Below are positions 19,906 to 29,060 of a stretch of 64,000 nucleotides of DNA, in pieces. Under the pieces are notes generated by a model. The model had not been told where the DNA came from. It made no database searches and worked only from the letters and a program-made list of their open reading frames with translations. The DNA is from Paulinella micropora (Eukaryota > Cercozoa > Imbricatea > Euglyphida > Paulinellidae), in NCBI GenBank assembly GCA_019918135.1, contig WBZZ01005750.1, forward strand, positions 95,001 to 159,000. The letters run 5' to 3'. The position numbers were made by a program, and so were the translations under genes. Numbering within the stretch: the first letter of the stretch is position 1; each line of letters opens with the position of its first letter.

Positions 19906-20488
19906 TATAATATATGGAAAAAAATAATTAATAATAAATTCATAAAAATCGTTTATTAAAATTTTGCCTTAGTTCATCAGAAACCGCATCCACATACAAA
20001 AAGTTAAATCTCTCTTTCGTCGCCTCGTGGTATTTTTCAATGAAGTATTCAAGGTCGTAGCCTAGGTCCAGATGCTTATACACTAGTTCTGTTTTATCTA
20101 CACTCTGTCCAGGAAAAATAAGGAGGTAGTCCAGCTGTTTAATTGCTTCAGGCCGTAAGTCGTTTAGATACTGCGAGCTCATAATCACTTTTGACTTGTA
20201 GTGTCTATTGTTTTCAACAGGTCGCTCACGGACTTATCTCTTAATCCGCTACCCAAATCATCTAACACGAACACGACTTCTGGTGTAATGTATTTGCTCG
20301 GCCTCGGGGGTTTTTCGCCTCCATCCTGCTTCTTCTTTTCTTCTTTTCCAAAATAAAGAAACTTCGGCTTCGGTTCCTCCCGCAGTTCCTGTACAATCTC
20401 GCCTTCTTCTTGCGCCTCGTCTGGCTGAGCTTGTCTAATTCGTAATCAATCACACTGTATCCGTCCGTTTTCAAATATGTATATAGGG
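19784..20488. repeat. ~705-bp duplicated PLV-1 segment, left copy
   Basis: From GTCCACAACCC at 19784 to GTATATA at 20488 this segment matches 54002-54707 in the same orientation with scattered differences. It ends exactly where the LINE 3' region starts, and the other copy begins exactly where the LINE 5' end stops. It behaves like a very long target site duplication of the LINE insertion. Confidence 0.7.
19940..20488 (-). pseudogene. PLV-1 packaging ATPase, left fragment (fossil)
   Basis: C-terminal part of the FtsK/HerA (A32-like) packaging ATPase, including MIMSSQYLNDLRPEAIKQLD and YKHLDLGYDLEYFIEKYHE, plus the linker region. It is almost identical to the copy at 54155 onward and is cut by the LINE junction at 20488/20489. 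Broken. Confidence 0.75.
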
Positions 20489-21247
20489 GGGTTTGTTGGA
20501 GTATTCGACTGCCGGTAAGGGTTGTTAGTCCTCACTCGTCATCGCGTGTGGGCTCCAAACCTGCGCATAACCCCACGGCGAGAGGGGGCGAATCCGAAGA
20601 CCGACCCATCGCACTAGGGAATGACACTTGGAAGAGCACGACTGGCCGCACACATGTAGACGACCTTCTGTATGATGTTGTCATAGCAGTCGGGGGTTTT
20701 ATGTAAAGGTTTGAAAAGAGTATTATGTATATCGGTCTTTAGCTCCGTCTGGATCCGCCTGGGTCCACTGGTCTCTCCTTGATCTTGAGTTCCGTCTTGA
20801 TCCGCCTGGGTCTCCTGATGTCCTCTCGATCGAAATATCCTCTGGTACTAGCTTGAATTTTTTTTTTTTTTTTTTTGAGCCTGTTTATCGGTCCCTGGAA
20901 TTTTTCTTTTTTTTTTTTTGTCCCTCATTTTTATTCTTTATGGTATGCAGCAGTTTTCCGCAGAGTCTTGCGTGTCTAGTGTGTTGGTGCGTATGTTGTT
21001 GGTCCTGTCCCTTACCACCGGTTTAGTTTATTGGATGCTCTTATCGGTTTAGTAAGGTAGGGAGACTAGGTCTAGATCTTGTTTCCTTGATGGTATCTTA
21101 TTAATTCTACCGGTGATTATCCTTACTTTCTTTTGGATTATATGCGTGCCCTTTAATATAGGTTCTTTCTTTTCCTTCTCGTTACAGTATATATTTATTA
21201 TATATCTATATATATTTATTTATTCATATATATATATGGATATATAC

Positions 21248-21248
<1 letters not shown>

Positions 21249-21319
<71 letters not shown>
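21249..21319. repeat. ATT trinucleotide microsatellite
   Basis: Uninterrupted ATT array in the LINE 3' region left of PLV-2. On the LINE strand it reads AAT. A sister array lies at 42009-42069 on the other side of PLV-2. Confidence 0.95.
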
Positions 21320-21320
<1 letters not shown>

Positions 21321-21383
21321 GGGAGTACATAGGCCATCGGTCCCTTTCCACGGGCTGATTGGTATAAAGCTCCTAGAGTAATG

Positions 21384-21389
21384 ATCTAT
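21384..21389. repeat. PLV-2 target site duplication ATCTAT (left copy)
   Basis: ATCTAT directly before the left terminal repeat. The identical hexamer follows the right repeat at 41884-41889. Confidence 0.85.
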
Positions 21390-21705
21390 AAAAAACGGGA
21401 AGGAAAGGGGGGGTGTTTCTATGGCCCCACCCCCCCCTTCCATTTTGAATTTCCCTATCGCAGGCCATTTTTTACAAAGTCTGTCGTATAAAGAGATAAC
21501 AGCATTATCCCCCGTTTTTACATATACTGCCAAAAAAAGTTGTGTGGTCAAGTTGCCCAAGGCAAATCGGCTCCCCGAAGGAAAATTGCCCATTGAAGTT
21601 CGGCTGACAATACCCATTTACCTCAAAAGCCCACCACAGACGGCAATTTACTCATAAATCAAAAATTACCTTTTTCTTTTTGTGCCGTTTGGTTTCAATT
21701 ATGTT
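21390..21705. repeat. PLV-2 left terminal inverted repeat (316 bp)
   Basis: Starts AAAAAACGGGAAGG and matches the reverse complement of 41568-41883 at every position I compared. The repeat contains the last codons of the integrase gene at the right end, so a mirror copy of that gene end is present here. The 78-codon frame in the repeat is not conserved in PLV-1 and is probably not a gene. Confidence 0.9.
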
Positions 21706-21738
21706 CTAAACATTACACACGACTATTTATAAAAAACA

Positions 21739-22299
21739 ATGAACTGCGAATATTGCGACAAGAAAGGATACCGACGGATATCATTACAAGGACATACATA
21801 TATAATGTGTGATGAATGCTTAAAGGTATGTAGAAATTGTAAGGTTGTAAGAACCCCCGAAAATTCATATGCTAATAGAAACTACTGTAAGGAATGCTGT
21901 AAAAAATACCAGAATGAATATGCTAAAACACACAAACAAATATTAACACCTGAACAAAAAGCTTATAAAAAAGAATACAATAGAAAACGACAAGCAGAAA
22001 AAGTCAAATGCCCGCAATGTGATAAAGAAATGAGACGAGATAGTCTAATTCAACACACAAAGCGAAAGCATCCTATACCAATAGCACCACCAATCCCCGA
22101 AGCATTACAGCCAAAAGAATGTCAATATTGCTCTAATGTAATAATTGACAACATAACTTTAACAAAACACGAAGATTGGTGTGGTAGGATTACACGAAAG
22201 AACTATGTAAAGTCGTTAGTAAAAGAATTCAATATGGAAGTGATAGAAAGTTGGGGTCCTGAACTATATATGAAATTGTTTTGTCAAGAAAAGAAATAA
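21739..22299 (+). CDS. PLV-2 multi-zinc-finger protein
   Basis: 186 residues with several zinc-binding pairs. There is CEYCDKKG at the N-terminus, CDECLKVCRNC and YCKECCKKY in the first 60 residues, and a C2H2-like finger CPQCDKEMRRDSLIQHTKRKH split by a basic region. A further CQYCSNV...HEDWC follows. The first half resembles the cysteine-rich module that precedes HNH or endonuclease VII domains in some phage and giant-virus proteins, but no nuclease motif follows. It probably binds nucleic acid. It is the first gene after the terminal repeat, and PLV-1 has no counterpart. Confidence 0.6.
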   Translation: MNCEYCDKKGYRRISLQGHTYIMCDECLKVCRNCKVVRTPENSYANRNYCKECCKKYQNEYAKTHKQILTPEQKAYKKEYNRKRQAEKVKCPQCDKEMRRDSLIQHTKRKHPIPIAPPIPEALQPKECQYCSNVIIDNITLTKHEDWCGRITRKNYVKSLVKEFNMEVIESWGPELYMKLFCQEKK

Positions 22300-22359
22300 T
22301 TATTTACATTTATAAAAATAATATTACATATATATAAGACATCTACCGACATAGGAGGT

Positions 22360-22563
22360 ATGCCACGACCAAGGATATACGAAGGAGACGAAAGGAGAAA
22401 AAGGAATAATGAGAAAGCTCTCGCATACTATTACCGCAATAAAGACCGCCTAAACGAAGAACGGCGAACCAAAGCACAGAAGTTAATACAATACACACAA
22501 GATATAGAAGAATACAAAAGGAAGATACAGGAGTTAGAAGCTCAACTGAGCAAGTCAAATTAA
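22360..22563 (+). CDS. PLV-2 small basic coiled-coil protein
   Basis: 67 residues, MPRPRIYEGDERRKRNNEKA, then a heptad-like helix (DIEEYKRKIQELEAQL) at the C-terminus. It resembles a short basic leucine-zipper-like layout of basic region followed by coiled coil, so DNA binding with dimerisation is possible but unproven. ATATATATAAG lies about 40 nt before the ATG. The same gene sits before the polymerase in PLV-1. Confidence 0.55.
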   Translation: MPRPRIYEGDERRKRNNEKALAYYYRNKDRLNEERRTKAQKLIQYTQDIEEYKRKIQELEAQLSKSN

Positions 22564-22672
22564 TCAACAATTTTTTTTATCTGTAAAGTATTTTACATCT
22601 AAATAAATCCAATATATATATGTAAAGCATTAATTAATTATTTAAAAAATTTATCTCACCTATCTATATACA

Positions 22673-25600
22673 ATGGACCAATACCAACCAGAACTATTTC
22701 CGCTCTACAATATTGAGCAACGAGGAGACTACATCAGAGAAAGAGGCAAAAGAAGATGGTATCTCATTACCACTCCAACCGCCCTGCGACTTATAAACAG
22801 ATTAACAAATTACCACCCCGAACTAGTCGGCAGGCAAGGCTCACTCGTTATACCATATGCCCCAGGATGGGAAGCTCGCCTCCAACAGCTAAACCCAAAT
22901 ACAAGTTATTTAGTCCATCTGGATTATGAAGGATATCACGGACCAGTTAGAGGAATATACCAAGCTAATGTATTGAAGCGAACAATAAATACTGTTATAA
23001 ACTTTGTAGAACGACAAGCCCGATGGTATGAACAAAGAGAAGACAAAGACCTTAAAGTTATTACAATTGACCAAGTTAATCCGCTAAATCATATTATCAT
23101 ACCAATGGCACAGGGTGAAATAAACTGTGTGCTAGAATGTATTATGAAAGACTTTCCAAACCCAAACAATAGAAAACGAAAACGAGATAGTGTGATAATA
23201 GACCGCTTCAAGGATATCAAATATGCGACAGAAAAAGACATAACAGAAATGGAAGACTTTATCCGATGTAGGATTTATGTATTTGATGGTATGAATATAC
23301 TGTGGCGAGCATCTACTAAGGAATACACAAAACAGATAATAATCAGATGTAGCGATTATCACGCCACATTAATAAAAGGAAAACAAAAAGACATCTGTAT
23401 CCAACACATTAAGTCTATTGAACTATTATACGATATTAACGAAAACATACCAGAGCCACGGCCCCAATATGCTACTAACCACGAAGCCAGCAATGTGAAA
23501 CTATCTACAAACCAATACGAGAACAAATGGATATCACAGGAAGAACTCAACAGCCTACAAACCCAAATGGAGCTAGAACAAAAGGAATGCTATTCAATGA
23601 CGGACCAATCTGGAAACATTATTGGAATAGTTGATAAAGAAAACAAACTAAACTACAAATGCTTAGACCGCTTCAAACACGCCTCATTCGTCCCCAAAGA
23701 TACTCCCGCTTGGTCATTGCCTTCATACTTCAAACAGGTATTCATAGAATGTCTTATTAACAAACACAAACACAAATACCATACACAAATTACTGAACCC
23801 AATATATTACGACACGTAAAATCTGGTCAAATACCCTTTCATCATATCTTTAATCATCACACCAAAAGCCCCAATAAGATACACCAGATTGATATGGTCA
23901 AAGCCTATACAAATGCTTCGTTAGGTAATCTGGGTGAAATGTCGTCATACTTCAATGAATATCCAACAGCTCCTCGCAACATAATTAATATAAACCAGGA
24001 CCTTACCCAAGAATACTACAATAAGATAAAGCCTCTACACGGTTATGCTGTTTTTGATTACGACCAAAAGCACCTCAAAGTGCCAACCTTCTTTAACGGC
24101 TACACCACAAAAGGAACCCAATGCCAGCCAATACCCGCATTGTTGTATATGTTTGACCAAGGAGTTATCATCTTTATTAAGAGGTTATATGTAGCAGACG
24201 ACCACTTCAACCCCTTCAAAACTTTCACAGAACACATATCAAATATGCAAGATTACTACTTTGATAAGCCTGGCTATGAACACGATACCTTAGCCAAAGC
24301 AACCAACTTACTGGTAGGCTCTTTGAACAAGAACATACACCGAACTCAGCAAGTATCTACCATTTCAAAAACATACAACGAGCGAATACATTTTATGATG
24401 AAAGAAAAAGGATATAGGTTATTGTTCCTGAAACGAGTTAAATACGACAAGACCAAATACGCCGAAATGGGCAACGACCTGCTACCAGAGCGAATGATTT
24501 ACACATACCAAGACACAAACCAAACAGACAACATATTTCAAATGTCTCATTTAACTGGTTATGTGCTAGCATACCAAAAGATAGTTCTTCATAACCAAAT
24601 GTTAAAGCTTGTAAATAGTGGGCGAACTTTACTATATTCTAATACAGACAGTATAGCATACGAAGGGGAATTTATGCCAGCTGGGACGGAGTTTCGCCAC
24701 GAGGTTAAGGATAAGGACGAGTTTATAGCCCCACAGCTAAATATGACCTGCTTCGTTGAATATGTAAATGGCGAACCACGGATAACATACCAGCGACATA
24801 GCGGTTTCAAAGACATACTAACATTACAGAAATTCTTAGAAACACCACATAAACAATATCCGGAGTTCTCCGCTTTTGAGGATACAGAGCTTCCAGATTA
24901 TAGCACCAAAGACGAATACAAACCTTTACCAGAACAAGAATTATTACTTATTCACGGCAAAGCTGGAACGGGTAAATCTGAAATGATTAAATACCTAACT
25001 GGTCAGCCATCAAAATACACTAACATTTTATTCAAAGACAAAAAGACTTTATCAACCGCTATGACACACAATGCCCGCCAAGTTATTAATTCTGAATATA
25101 CACTCCAAAAAATACTAACAATGCTATATCATAGACTACCGCTACCGATACCAGTAGGCGAAGAAGCCATTAATCATAGAATAACAATTGATGAAGTTTC
25201 TATGCTTACTTCTAAGAATTTAGAAAGTCTGGACCATATGCTTAGAAAATACACTAAAATCAACAGACCATTCGGCGGTGTATCTATTATTCTGTTTGGC
25301 CACTTAGCTCAGCTTCCTTGCCCAGACCCAACATCAGAACCATTCCACAAGTCAAAAACTTTCAAGCTATTTACAAAAATAAATCTTGATACAAATTACA
25401 GACAGGCCAAAGACCTAGTTCTACAATCTATCTTAAATAAGGTAGAAGACTATTACAAGGTCGGCGGTAATGAGCTTAGCCAACATAAAGCAAAAGACTG
25501 CCTACCTACAATACTAACACTTGAAGAATTAGATGCTCTCAATAAGCAAGTTAAGCCACACCCTAAACCGACTGACCCTAACCCACCTTTAATATTACAC

Positions 25601-25984
25601 CACTCTAACAACAATGTTAATGAAAGCAATAACAAAATGCTACAAAATAAACCGCTTAAAACAGGTCATCAGGTCGTGTTTCGTTGTAATACAATTTCAA
25701 AAAAAGTTCATAACGGCGATATTCACACTATTACTAGGGATACCAAAGAACATATATTCATTACGATTGACAATATTGAGCAGAAATTTGATAGAAAAAA
25801 AACGATACCAGACAAGAAACCGTATGCTGACATCCAGCCGACATTCTCATCCACCATCCACTGCTCACAAGGCCGAACAACACCAGTGTGGATAAATCTA
25901 GACCTACTGTCAATGAATTTGTTATATGTTGCTTTAAGTCGTGCCACCTGCTTGAACGATATTGGACTATCAAATGATGTATGA
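22673..25984 (+). CDS. PLV-2 DNA polymerase-SF1 helicase fusion
   Basis: 1103 residues. The middle third carries family B polymerase motifs: A (HQIDMVKAYTNASLG, ~404), B (AKATNLLVGSLN, ~541) and C (YSNTDSIAY, ~656). The C-terminal third is an SF1 helicase of Pif1/RecD type: Walker A HGKAGTGKS (~762), DEVSML (~839), FGHLAQLPCPDP (~876), IHCSQGRTT (~1063) and YVALSRAT (~1085). The N-terminal third has a GEINCVLECIM segment (~147) I cannot assign, and I see no clear 3'-5' exonuclease motifs. One protein would both unwind and copy the genome. PLV-1 has an ordinary exonuclease-bearing polymerase B at the same locus. CTATATACA lies directly before the ATG. Confidence 0.75.
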   Translation: MDQYQPELFPLYNIEQRGDYIRERGKRRWYLITTPTALRLINRLTNYHPELVGRQGSLVIPYAPGWEARLQQLNPNTSYLVHLDYEGYHGPVRGIYQANVLKRTINTVINFVERQARWYEQREDKDLKVITIDQVNPLNHIIIPMAQGEINCVLECIMKDFPNPNNRKRKRDSVIIDRFKDIKYATEKDITEMEDFIRCRIYVFDGMNILWRASTKEYTKQIIIRCSDYHATLIKGKQKDICIQHIKSIELLYDINENIPEPRPQYATNHEASNVKLSTNQYENKWISQEELNSLQTQMELEQKECYSMTDQSGNIIGIVDKENKLNYKCLDRFKHASFVPKDTPAWSLPSYFKQVFIECLINKHKHKYHTQITEPNILRHVKSGQIPFHHIFNHHTKSPNKIHQIDMVKAYTNASLGNLGEMSSYFNEYPTAPRNIININQDLTQEYYNKIKPLHGYAVFDYDQKHLKVPTFFNGYTTKGTQCQPIPALLYMFDQGVIIFIKRLYVADDHFNPFKTFTEHISNMQDYYFDKPGYEHDTLAKATNLLVGSLNKNIHRTQQVSTISKTYNERIHFMMKEKGYRLLFLKRVKYDKTKYAEMGNDLLPERMIYTYQDTNQTDNIFQMSHLTGYVLAYQKIVLHNQMLKLVNSGRTLLYSNTDSIAYEGEFMPAGTEFRHEVKDKDEFIAPQLNMTCFVEYVNGEPRITYQRHSGFKDILTLQKFLETPHKQYPEFSAFEDTELPDYSTKDEYKPLPEQELLLIHGKAGTGKSEMIKYLTGQPSKYTNILFKDKKTLSTAMTHNARQVINSEYTLQKILTMLYHRLPLPIPVGEEAINHRITIDEVSMLTSKNLESLDHMLRKYTKINRPFGGVSIILFGHLAQLPCPDPTSEPFHKSKTFKLFTKINLDTNYRQAKDLVLQSILNKVEDYYKVGGNELSQHKAKDCLPTILTLEELDALNKQVKPHPKPTDPNPPLILHHSNNNVNESNNKMLQNKPLKTGHQVVFRCNTISKKVHNGDIHTITRDTKEHIFITIDNIEQKFDRKKTIPDKKPYADIQPTFSSTIHCSQGRTTPVWINLDLLSMNLLYVALSRATCLNDIGLSNDV

Positions 25985-25987
25985 AAG

Positions 25988-26677
25988 TCATAAATAAATT
26001 TTTTTGGCTCCTTTCCCTTTGAAGCTCCTGATGGTATGAATTCCTTTTTTTGGTTTCACTAACTTAGTATTTACAGCCGTAGCACCCATTAACGATACGG
26101 GGTCAAATGCGGTTCGGTAATTCGTGATAGCTGCCGCGGTCTTCGCCCTTTTACCTTTTGGATTTACTTTAACGGCTACTCGGTCAATCACTCCTTCCAC
26201 AAAGTCTCTTGTGCTACTGCCTTTATTGTATGTGGTCGCCCTCACACCAGTTTGTCGGCTCAGGTCTTTTGCTATCGTGCCACCTAACGAATGCCCAGTG
26301 AGCTCCACATTTTCTTTACCATATTTCTTTATGACTTCATTAACCAACTTCTGCTCTTCTTTATATCTCGGAGTTTTCTTTAATACTCCCTTTACCAATG
26401 CGACATCGGTTAATAGGTCCCTTTTATCCGCACTCCCCCTAAATGCGACAATAGCTTTACCATCTTTTTCATATACGGTTGATTTTTCTTTGCTAGCGAC
26501 TGGCTTCCATCCGTCAGCCCCTTTTCTATCTGACCGCGACAAATAGACATCCTCTGATAAATCCGCATTACCCCCCTTTTGTTTCCTATAATCCTTACCA
26601 GCTTTTTTCAATGCTTCACCATAGGTTATGTTATGCTTAGCAGAGTAAGCCTTAACGAACTTTATCCACTCGGTCAT
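25988..26677 (-). CDS. PLV-2 lipase (class 3)
   Basis: 229 residues with GHSLGG near residue 128, the AIVAFRGSADKRDL strand before it, and the same basic N-terminal module as the PLV-1 copy (WIKFVKAYSAKHNITYGEAL). It should hydrolyse acyl esters, probably of membrane lipids; virion or secreted location is unknown, as I see no signal peptide. It is convergent with the polymerase-helicase gene, three bases apart. Conservation of an open frame in both PLVs argues for selection. Confidence 0.8.
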   Translation of the reverse strand: MTEWIKFVKAYSAKHNITYGEALKKAGKDYRKQKGGNADLSEDVYLSRSDRKGADGWKPVASKEKSTVYEKDGKAIVAFRGSADKRDLLTDVALVKGVLKKTPRYKEEQKLVNEVIKKYGKENVELTGHSLGGTIAKDLSRQTGVRATTYNKGSSTRDFVEGVIDRVAVKVNPKGKRAKTAAAITNYRTAFDPVSLMGATAVNTKLVKPKKGIHTIRSFKGKGAKKIYL

Positions 26678-26730
26678 TCTATATATTTAATTTTTATTTT
26701 TTTCCTGCCTCCTATATACACCACTCTACT

Positions 26731-27006
26731 ATGTCCGCCCTCACTAGACTGTGCGAGAAGTTCCAACAACTTTCCATTGAAGGAGAAAAAAAATCCTTCT
26801 CGTTGGAAGATGTCCAAAAGGTAATCCACGACGAAATAAAAGCGATTGAAGAAATGAGAAATGCTCAGCCGAACTCGTTTCATTTCGGGAAATACAAAGG
26901 TAAAAAAATAGAAGACATCGCAAAGATTGACAAGCCATATATTGAATGGTTAGTTCGTCAGCCGTGGTGTAGCAATAAAGACGAATTGAAAAAGCATTTA
27001 TCGTAG
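26731..27006 (+). CDS. PLV-2 DUF3820-like protein
   Basis: 91 residues: a helical N-terminal half (LTRLCEKFQQLSIEGEKK), then FHFGKYKGKKIEDIAKIDK and YIEWLVRQPW. The family is small and of unknown biochemical role, sometimes linked to nucleases. CTCCTATATACACC about 25 nt upstream of the ATG matches the PLV-1 gene and probably includes the promoter. It overlaps the end of the convergent DUF3223-like gene by 9 bp. Confidence 0.6.
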   Translation: MSALTRLCEKFQQLSIEGEKKSFSLEDVQKVIHDEIKAIEEMRNAQPNSFHFGKYKGKKIEDIAKIDKPYIEWLVRQPWCSNKDELKKHLS

Positions 27007-27633
27007 GTAATACATTTTCCCTCTAATATTTATTTCTTTTTTTATTACTCGCAGTATTGCTTTCTGTTTGTGAAAGTCGCTAAACTTGGTGAAATGCGGT
27101 TCTTTCAATAGGTTATCTTCAACTTCTACTTCCCTATTCACTTCAAGGTATTGTTTAAGTATATCTTTGAATTGTATAAGGTCAAAGTGGTGGTCAATAT
27201 GGACATCAACCCGCTCATATATATCACCACTTATTTCACATATGTATCGCGGTTCTACGAATACATCAATAGCCATAAGGTCAAGATATTCTTGTATTTG
27301 CGGTCTTATTGTATTCCTGCTCGCATCTTTTATTACTCTCGCCATTTTTTTTAATTTGCTAAGGCCTATGAGTTCAACACAGCAATTCCACGAAAACGGC
27401 TTACCATCTACACGAAAGTGTTTGCTTCCTGTTGTAAAATTACTTTCAACATCAATGATGCCATTTTTTAGACAAGGGTGATGGGTTATTAGGTCTCGCA
27501 CGAAATTGCTATCTTCTGGGTTCAGCACTTCACCATCGTTATATTTGTTTATCATTCTTCTTATGTAGGATTTGATAGATGTTTTTGTTAGAAACCGCCT
27601 ACCACCCACAACATACAACTTACGACTATACAT
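26998..27633 (-). CDS. PLV-2 DUF3223-like protein
   Basis: 211 residues. The core FVRDLITHHPCLKNGIIDVE, then SKHFRVDGKPFSWNCCVELIG, resembles the DUF3223/DCL pattern (Hp...K.G, then CF.V.R.DG..DFS..KC). That domain occurs in plant DCL proteins needed for plastid rRNA maturation and in bacteriophage and algal-virus proteins of unknown function, perhaps nucleic-acid binding. A C-terminal basic extension (KQKAILRVIKKEINIRGK) follows. The gene begins the minus-strand block that includes the capsid genes. I am unsure of the family assignment. Confidence 0.5.
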   Translation of the reverse strand: MYSRKLYVVGGRRFLTKTSIKSYIRRMINKYNDGEVLNPEDSNFVRDLITHHPCLKNGIIDVESNFTTGSKHFRVDGKPFSWNCCVELIGLSKLKKMARVIKDASRNTIRPQIQEYLDLMAIDVFVEPRYICEISGDIYERVDVHIDHHFDLIQFKDILKQYLEVNREVEVEDNLLKEPHFTKFSDFHKQKAILRVIKKEINIRGKMYYLR

Positions 27634-27679
27634 TACTATATATTATCATTCAGAAAAAATTATTACAAAAATATTCACA

Positions 27680-28933
27680 TCAGTGGTCTTCTAAGTAATT
27701 AACGATTACACTCACATTTCCTCCATTATTAACAGTTGATACAGACTTTTGTAAAAATGTTAGATTTTCGCCAGGAGCGAGTTGAATGTCATAGGTTCGC
27801 AGGTCAATAAGCTGGCTAGAAGTAGCATTAACATACAGTTTTAGAATTACATCCGTTATAGTAGCACCACCAAGAGCCGTCGCAGAGGTGTCCTTTGATA
27901 CGATTGAAGTTTTAGCATCAATATCAGCGAAGTTCTCGCCCGTAAGTGTTCCAGTTGTTTTCACAATTCGCACTATATTAACTTTGCCATCTTCGTTTGA
28001 TATGCTCACGAGAGTTGGATAAACGATTGAATAATTAGTCGCACCACCATTAAAAGTTGTTTTATTTTTTATGCTGAGAATTGGACTTTCAGTTGTGCTC
28101 GCTTTTTCATCTCCTTCCGCTTCGTTTGATATGCTTGAATTGACAATATTGGTTCCTTCAACAAACAAACAAACACTAGCAGTTTTTAGAATTTGGACAC
28201 CATCTCCCGCATTAGCATTATATATACTAGCGGAAAAGGGTAAAGTCGTATTCCGGAGACTAACTCCCGTATGGGCATTCGCACATTTAATCGTGTGTAT
28301 TAATTGAAATTCGCCAGTCTCTGGGTTCTCAATTGAAAACCTTATAGCACCAAAGCCCAAGTATTGAAATTGAATTTGAAATACATTTCCCTTAGTCCAA
28401 TCCAGTAAGGGCATATCGCCTGTTCCATCACACGGGTCATCCCAGTCTTCTTGTCCTATGAATGTATCAACTCCTGCTATTGAATGAAGAATGCTCATTC
28501 CTACATCGTCCTCTTTCCAAAAATAGAAACCATTGTTGCCATCACTTTCACCTATTCCAATAAATGATTTATACTCTTTGGTTTCATCTGTTTCCCATAA
28601 GGCGGTGAAGCGACATAGGACACCCATACCCGTTCTGTATTTTATTCTTTTTTTACTCGTCAATACCGCATTAGCAGTAGCATCTGCGGTTGTTTTTAAT
28701 TCAGCCATATTACTGCTAAATGAAACGGTCGCCTTCGTTTCTGTTTTCGTCCATATCCGTGTATTAACTGTGTAGGGAAAGATTTCCTGAACAACCGGTG
28801 TTAATGAGCTGGTTAATGCTTCACCAAAGGCGGTTTTCATATTGTTGGTTTCAATGTGCCCATCATACCCGACTTTGACATTTACGAAGTCTCCGTCTGG
28901 ATTTTGGGCGACTAAATTTCTCTGGTGGCTCAT
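27680..28933 (-). CDS. PLV-2 large virion-type protein
   Basis: About 417 residues from MSHQRNLVAQNPDGDF; I prefer this Met because the frame upstream runs into a hairpin. The protein is beta-rich in composition, with a middle part containing YKSFIGIGESDGNNGFYFWKE, a lectin- or beta-sandwich-like look, and a C-terminal domain ending GGNVSVIVNYLEDH. It has no enzymatic motif. Its place next to the capsid gene, its length and its lack of signal peptide suggest a structural protein such as a vertex or receptor-binding component, which is inference. A hairpin at 28935-28964 directly precedes the start, like that before the capsid gene. Confidence 0.5.
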   Translation of the reverse strand: MSHQRNLVAQNPDGDFVNVKVGYDGHIETNNMKTAFGEALTSSLTPVVQEIFPYTVNTRIWTKTETKATVSFSSNMAELKTTADATANAVLTSKKRIKYRTGMGVLCRFTALWETDETKEYKSFIGIGESDGNNGFYFWKEDDVGMSILHSIAGVDTFIGQEDWDDPCDGTGDMPLLDWTKGNVFQIQFQYLGFGAIRFSIENPETGEFQLIHTIKCANAHTGVSLRNTTLPFSASIYNANAGDGVQILKTASVCLFVEGTNIVNSSISNEAEGDEKASTTESPILSIKNKTTFNGGATNYSIVYPTLVSISNEDGKVNIVRIVKTTGTLTGENFADIDAKTSIVSKDTSATALGGATITDVILKLYVNATSSQLIDLRTYDIQLAPGENLTFLQKSVSTVNNGGNVSVIVNYLEDH

Positions 28934-28934
28934 T

Positions 28935-28964
28935 GTAGGTGCTTTTTTACAAAAAACCACCTAC
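28935..28964 (-). promoter_or_regulatory. Hairpin before the large virion-type gene
   Basis: On the minus strand GTAGGTGGTTTTTT pairs with AAAAAAGCACCTAC across a 2-nt gap, one mismatch. It ends 1 nt before the start codon. A sister hairpin lies upstream of the capsid gene. Confidence 0.6.
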
Positions 28965-29060
28965 GACCTCAAAAAATGTTTTGTGTAAATTCCTATATTA
29001 ACAAAAAAATAAATAAACTATCAAAAATTAATTACTACCTCTTACCTTAATGGTGGGGGC

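Larger units (their letters stand above)
20489..21389 (-). other. LINE 3' region, no gene
   Basis: About 900 bases without a convincing gene. T runs lie at about 20858-20876 and 20906-20919. A CT-rich section with DNA like TCTTGATCCGCCTGGGTC repeats about every 60 bp near 20750-20815. The AAT/ATT array is at 21249-21319. The LINE-PLV-1 boundary at 20488/20489 is a GGGGGG run on the plus strand, so the LINE ends in CCCCCC rather than poly-A on its own strand. Confidence 0.5.

Noticed and set aside
21421-21657. 78-codon open frame present at both PLV-2 ends (also 41616-41852)
   Set aside because: It lies wholly in the terminal repeat, partly antisense to the integrase end, has no domain and no PLV-1 counterpart. 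Identity of the two copies comes from the repeat.
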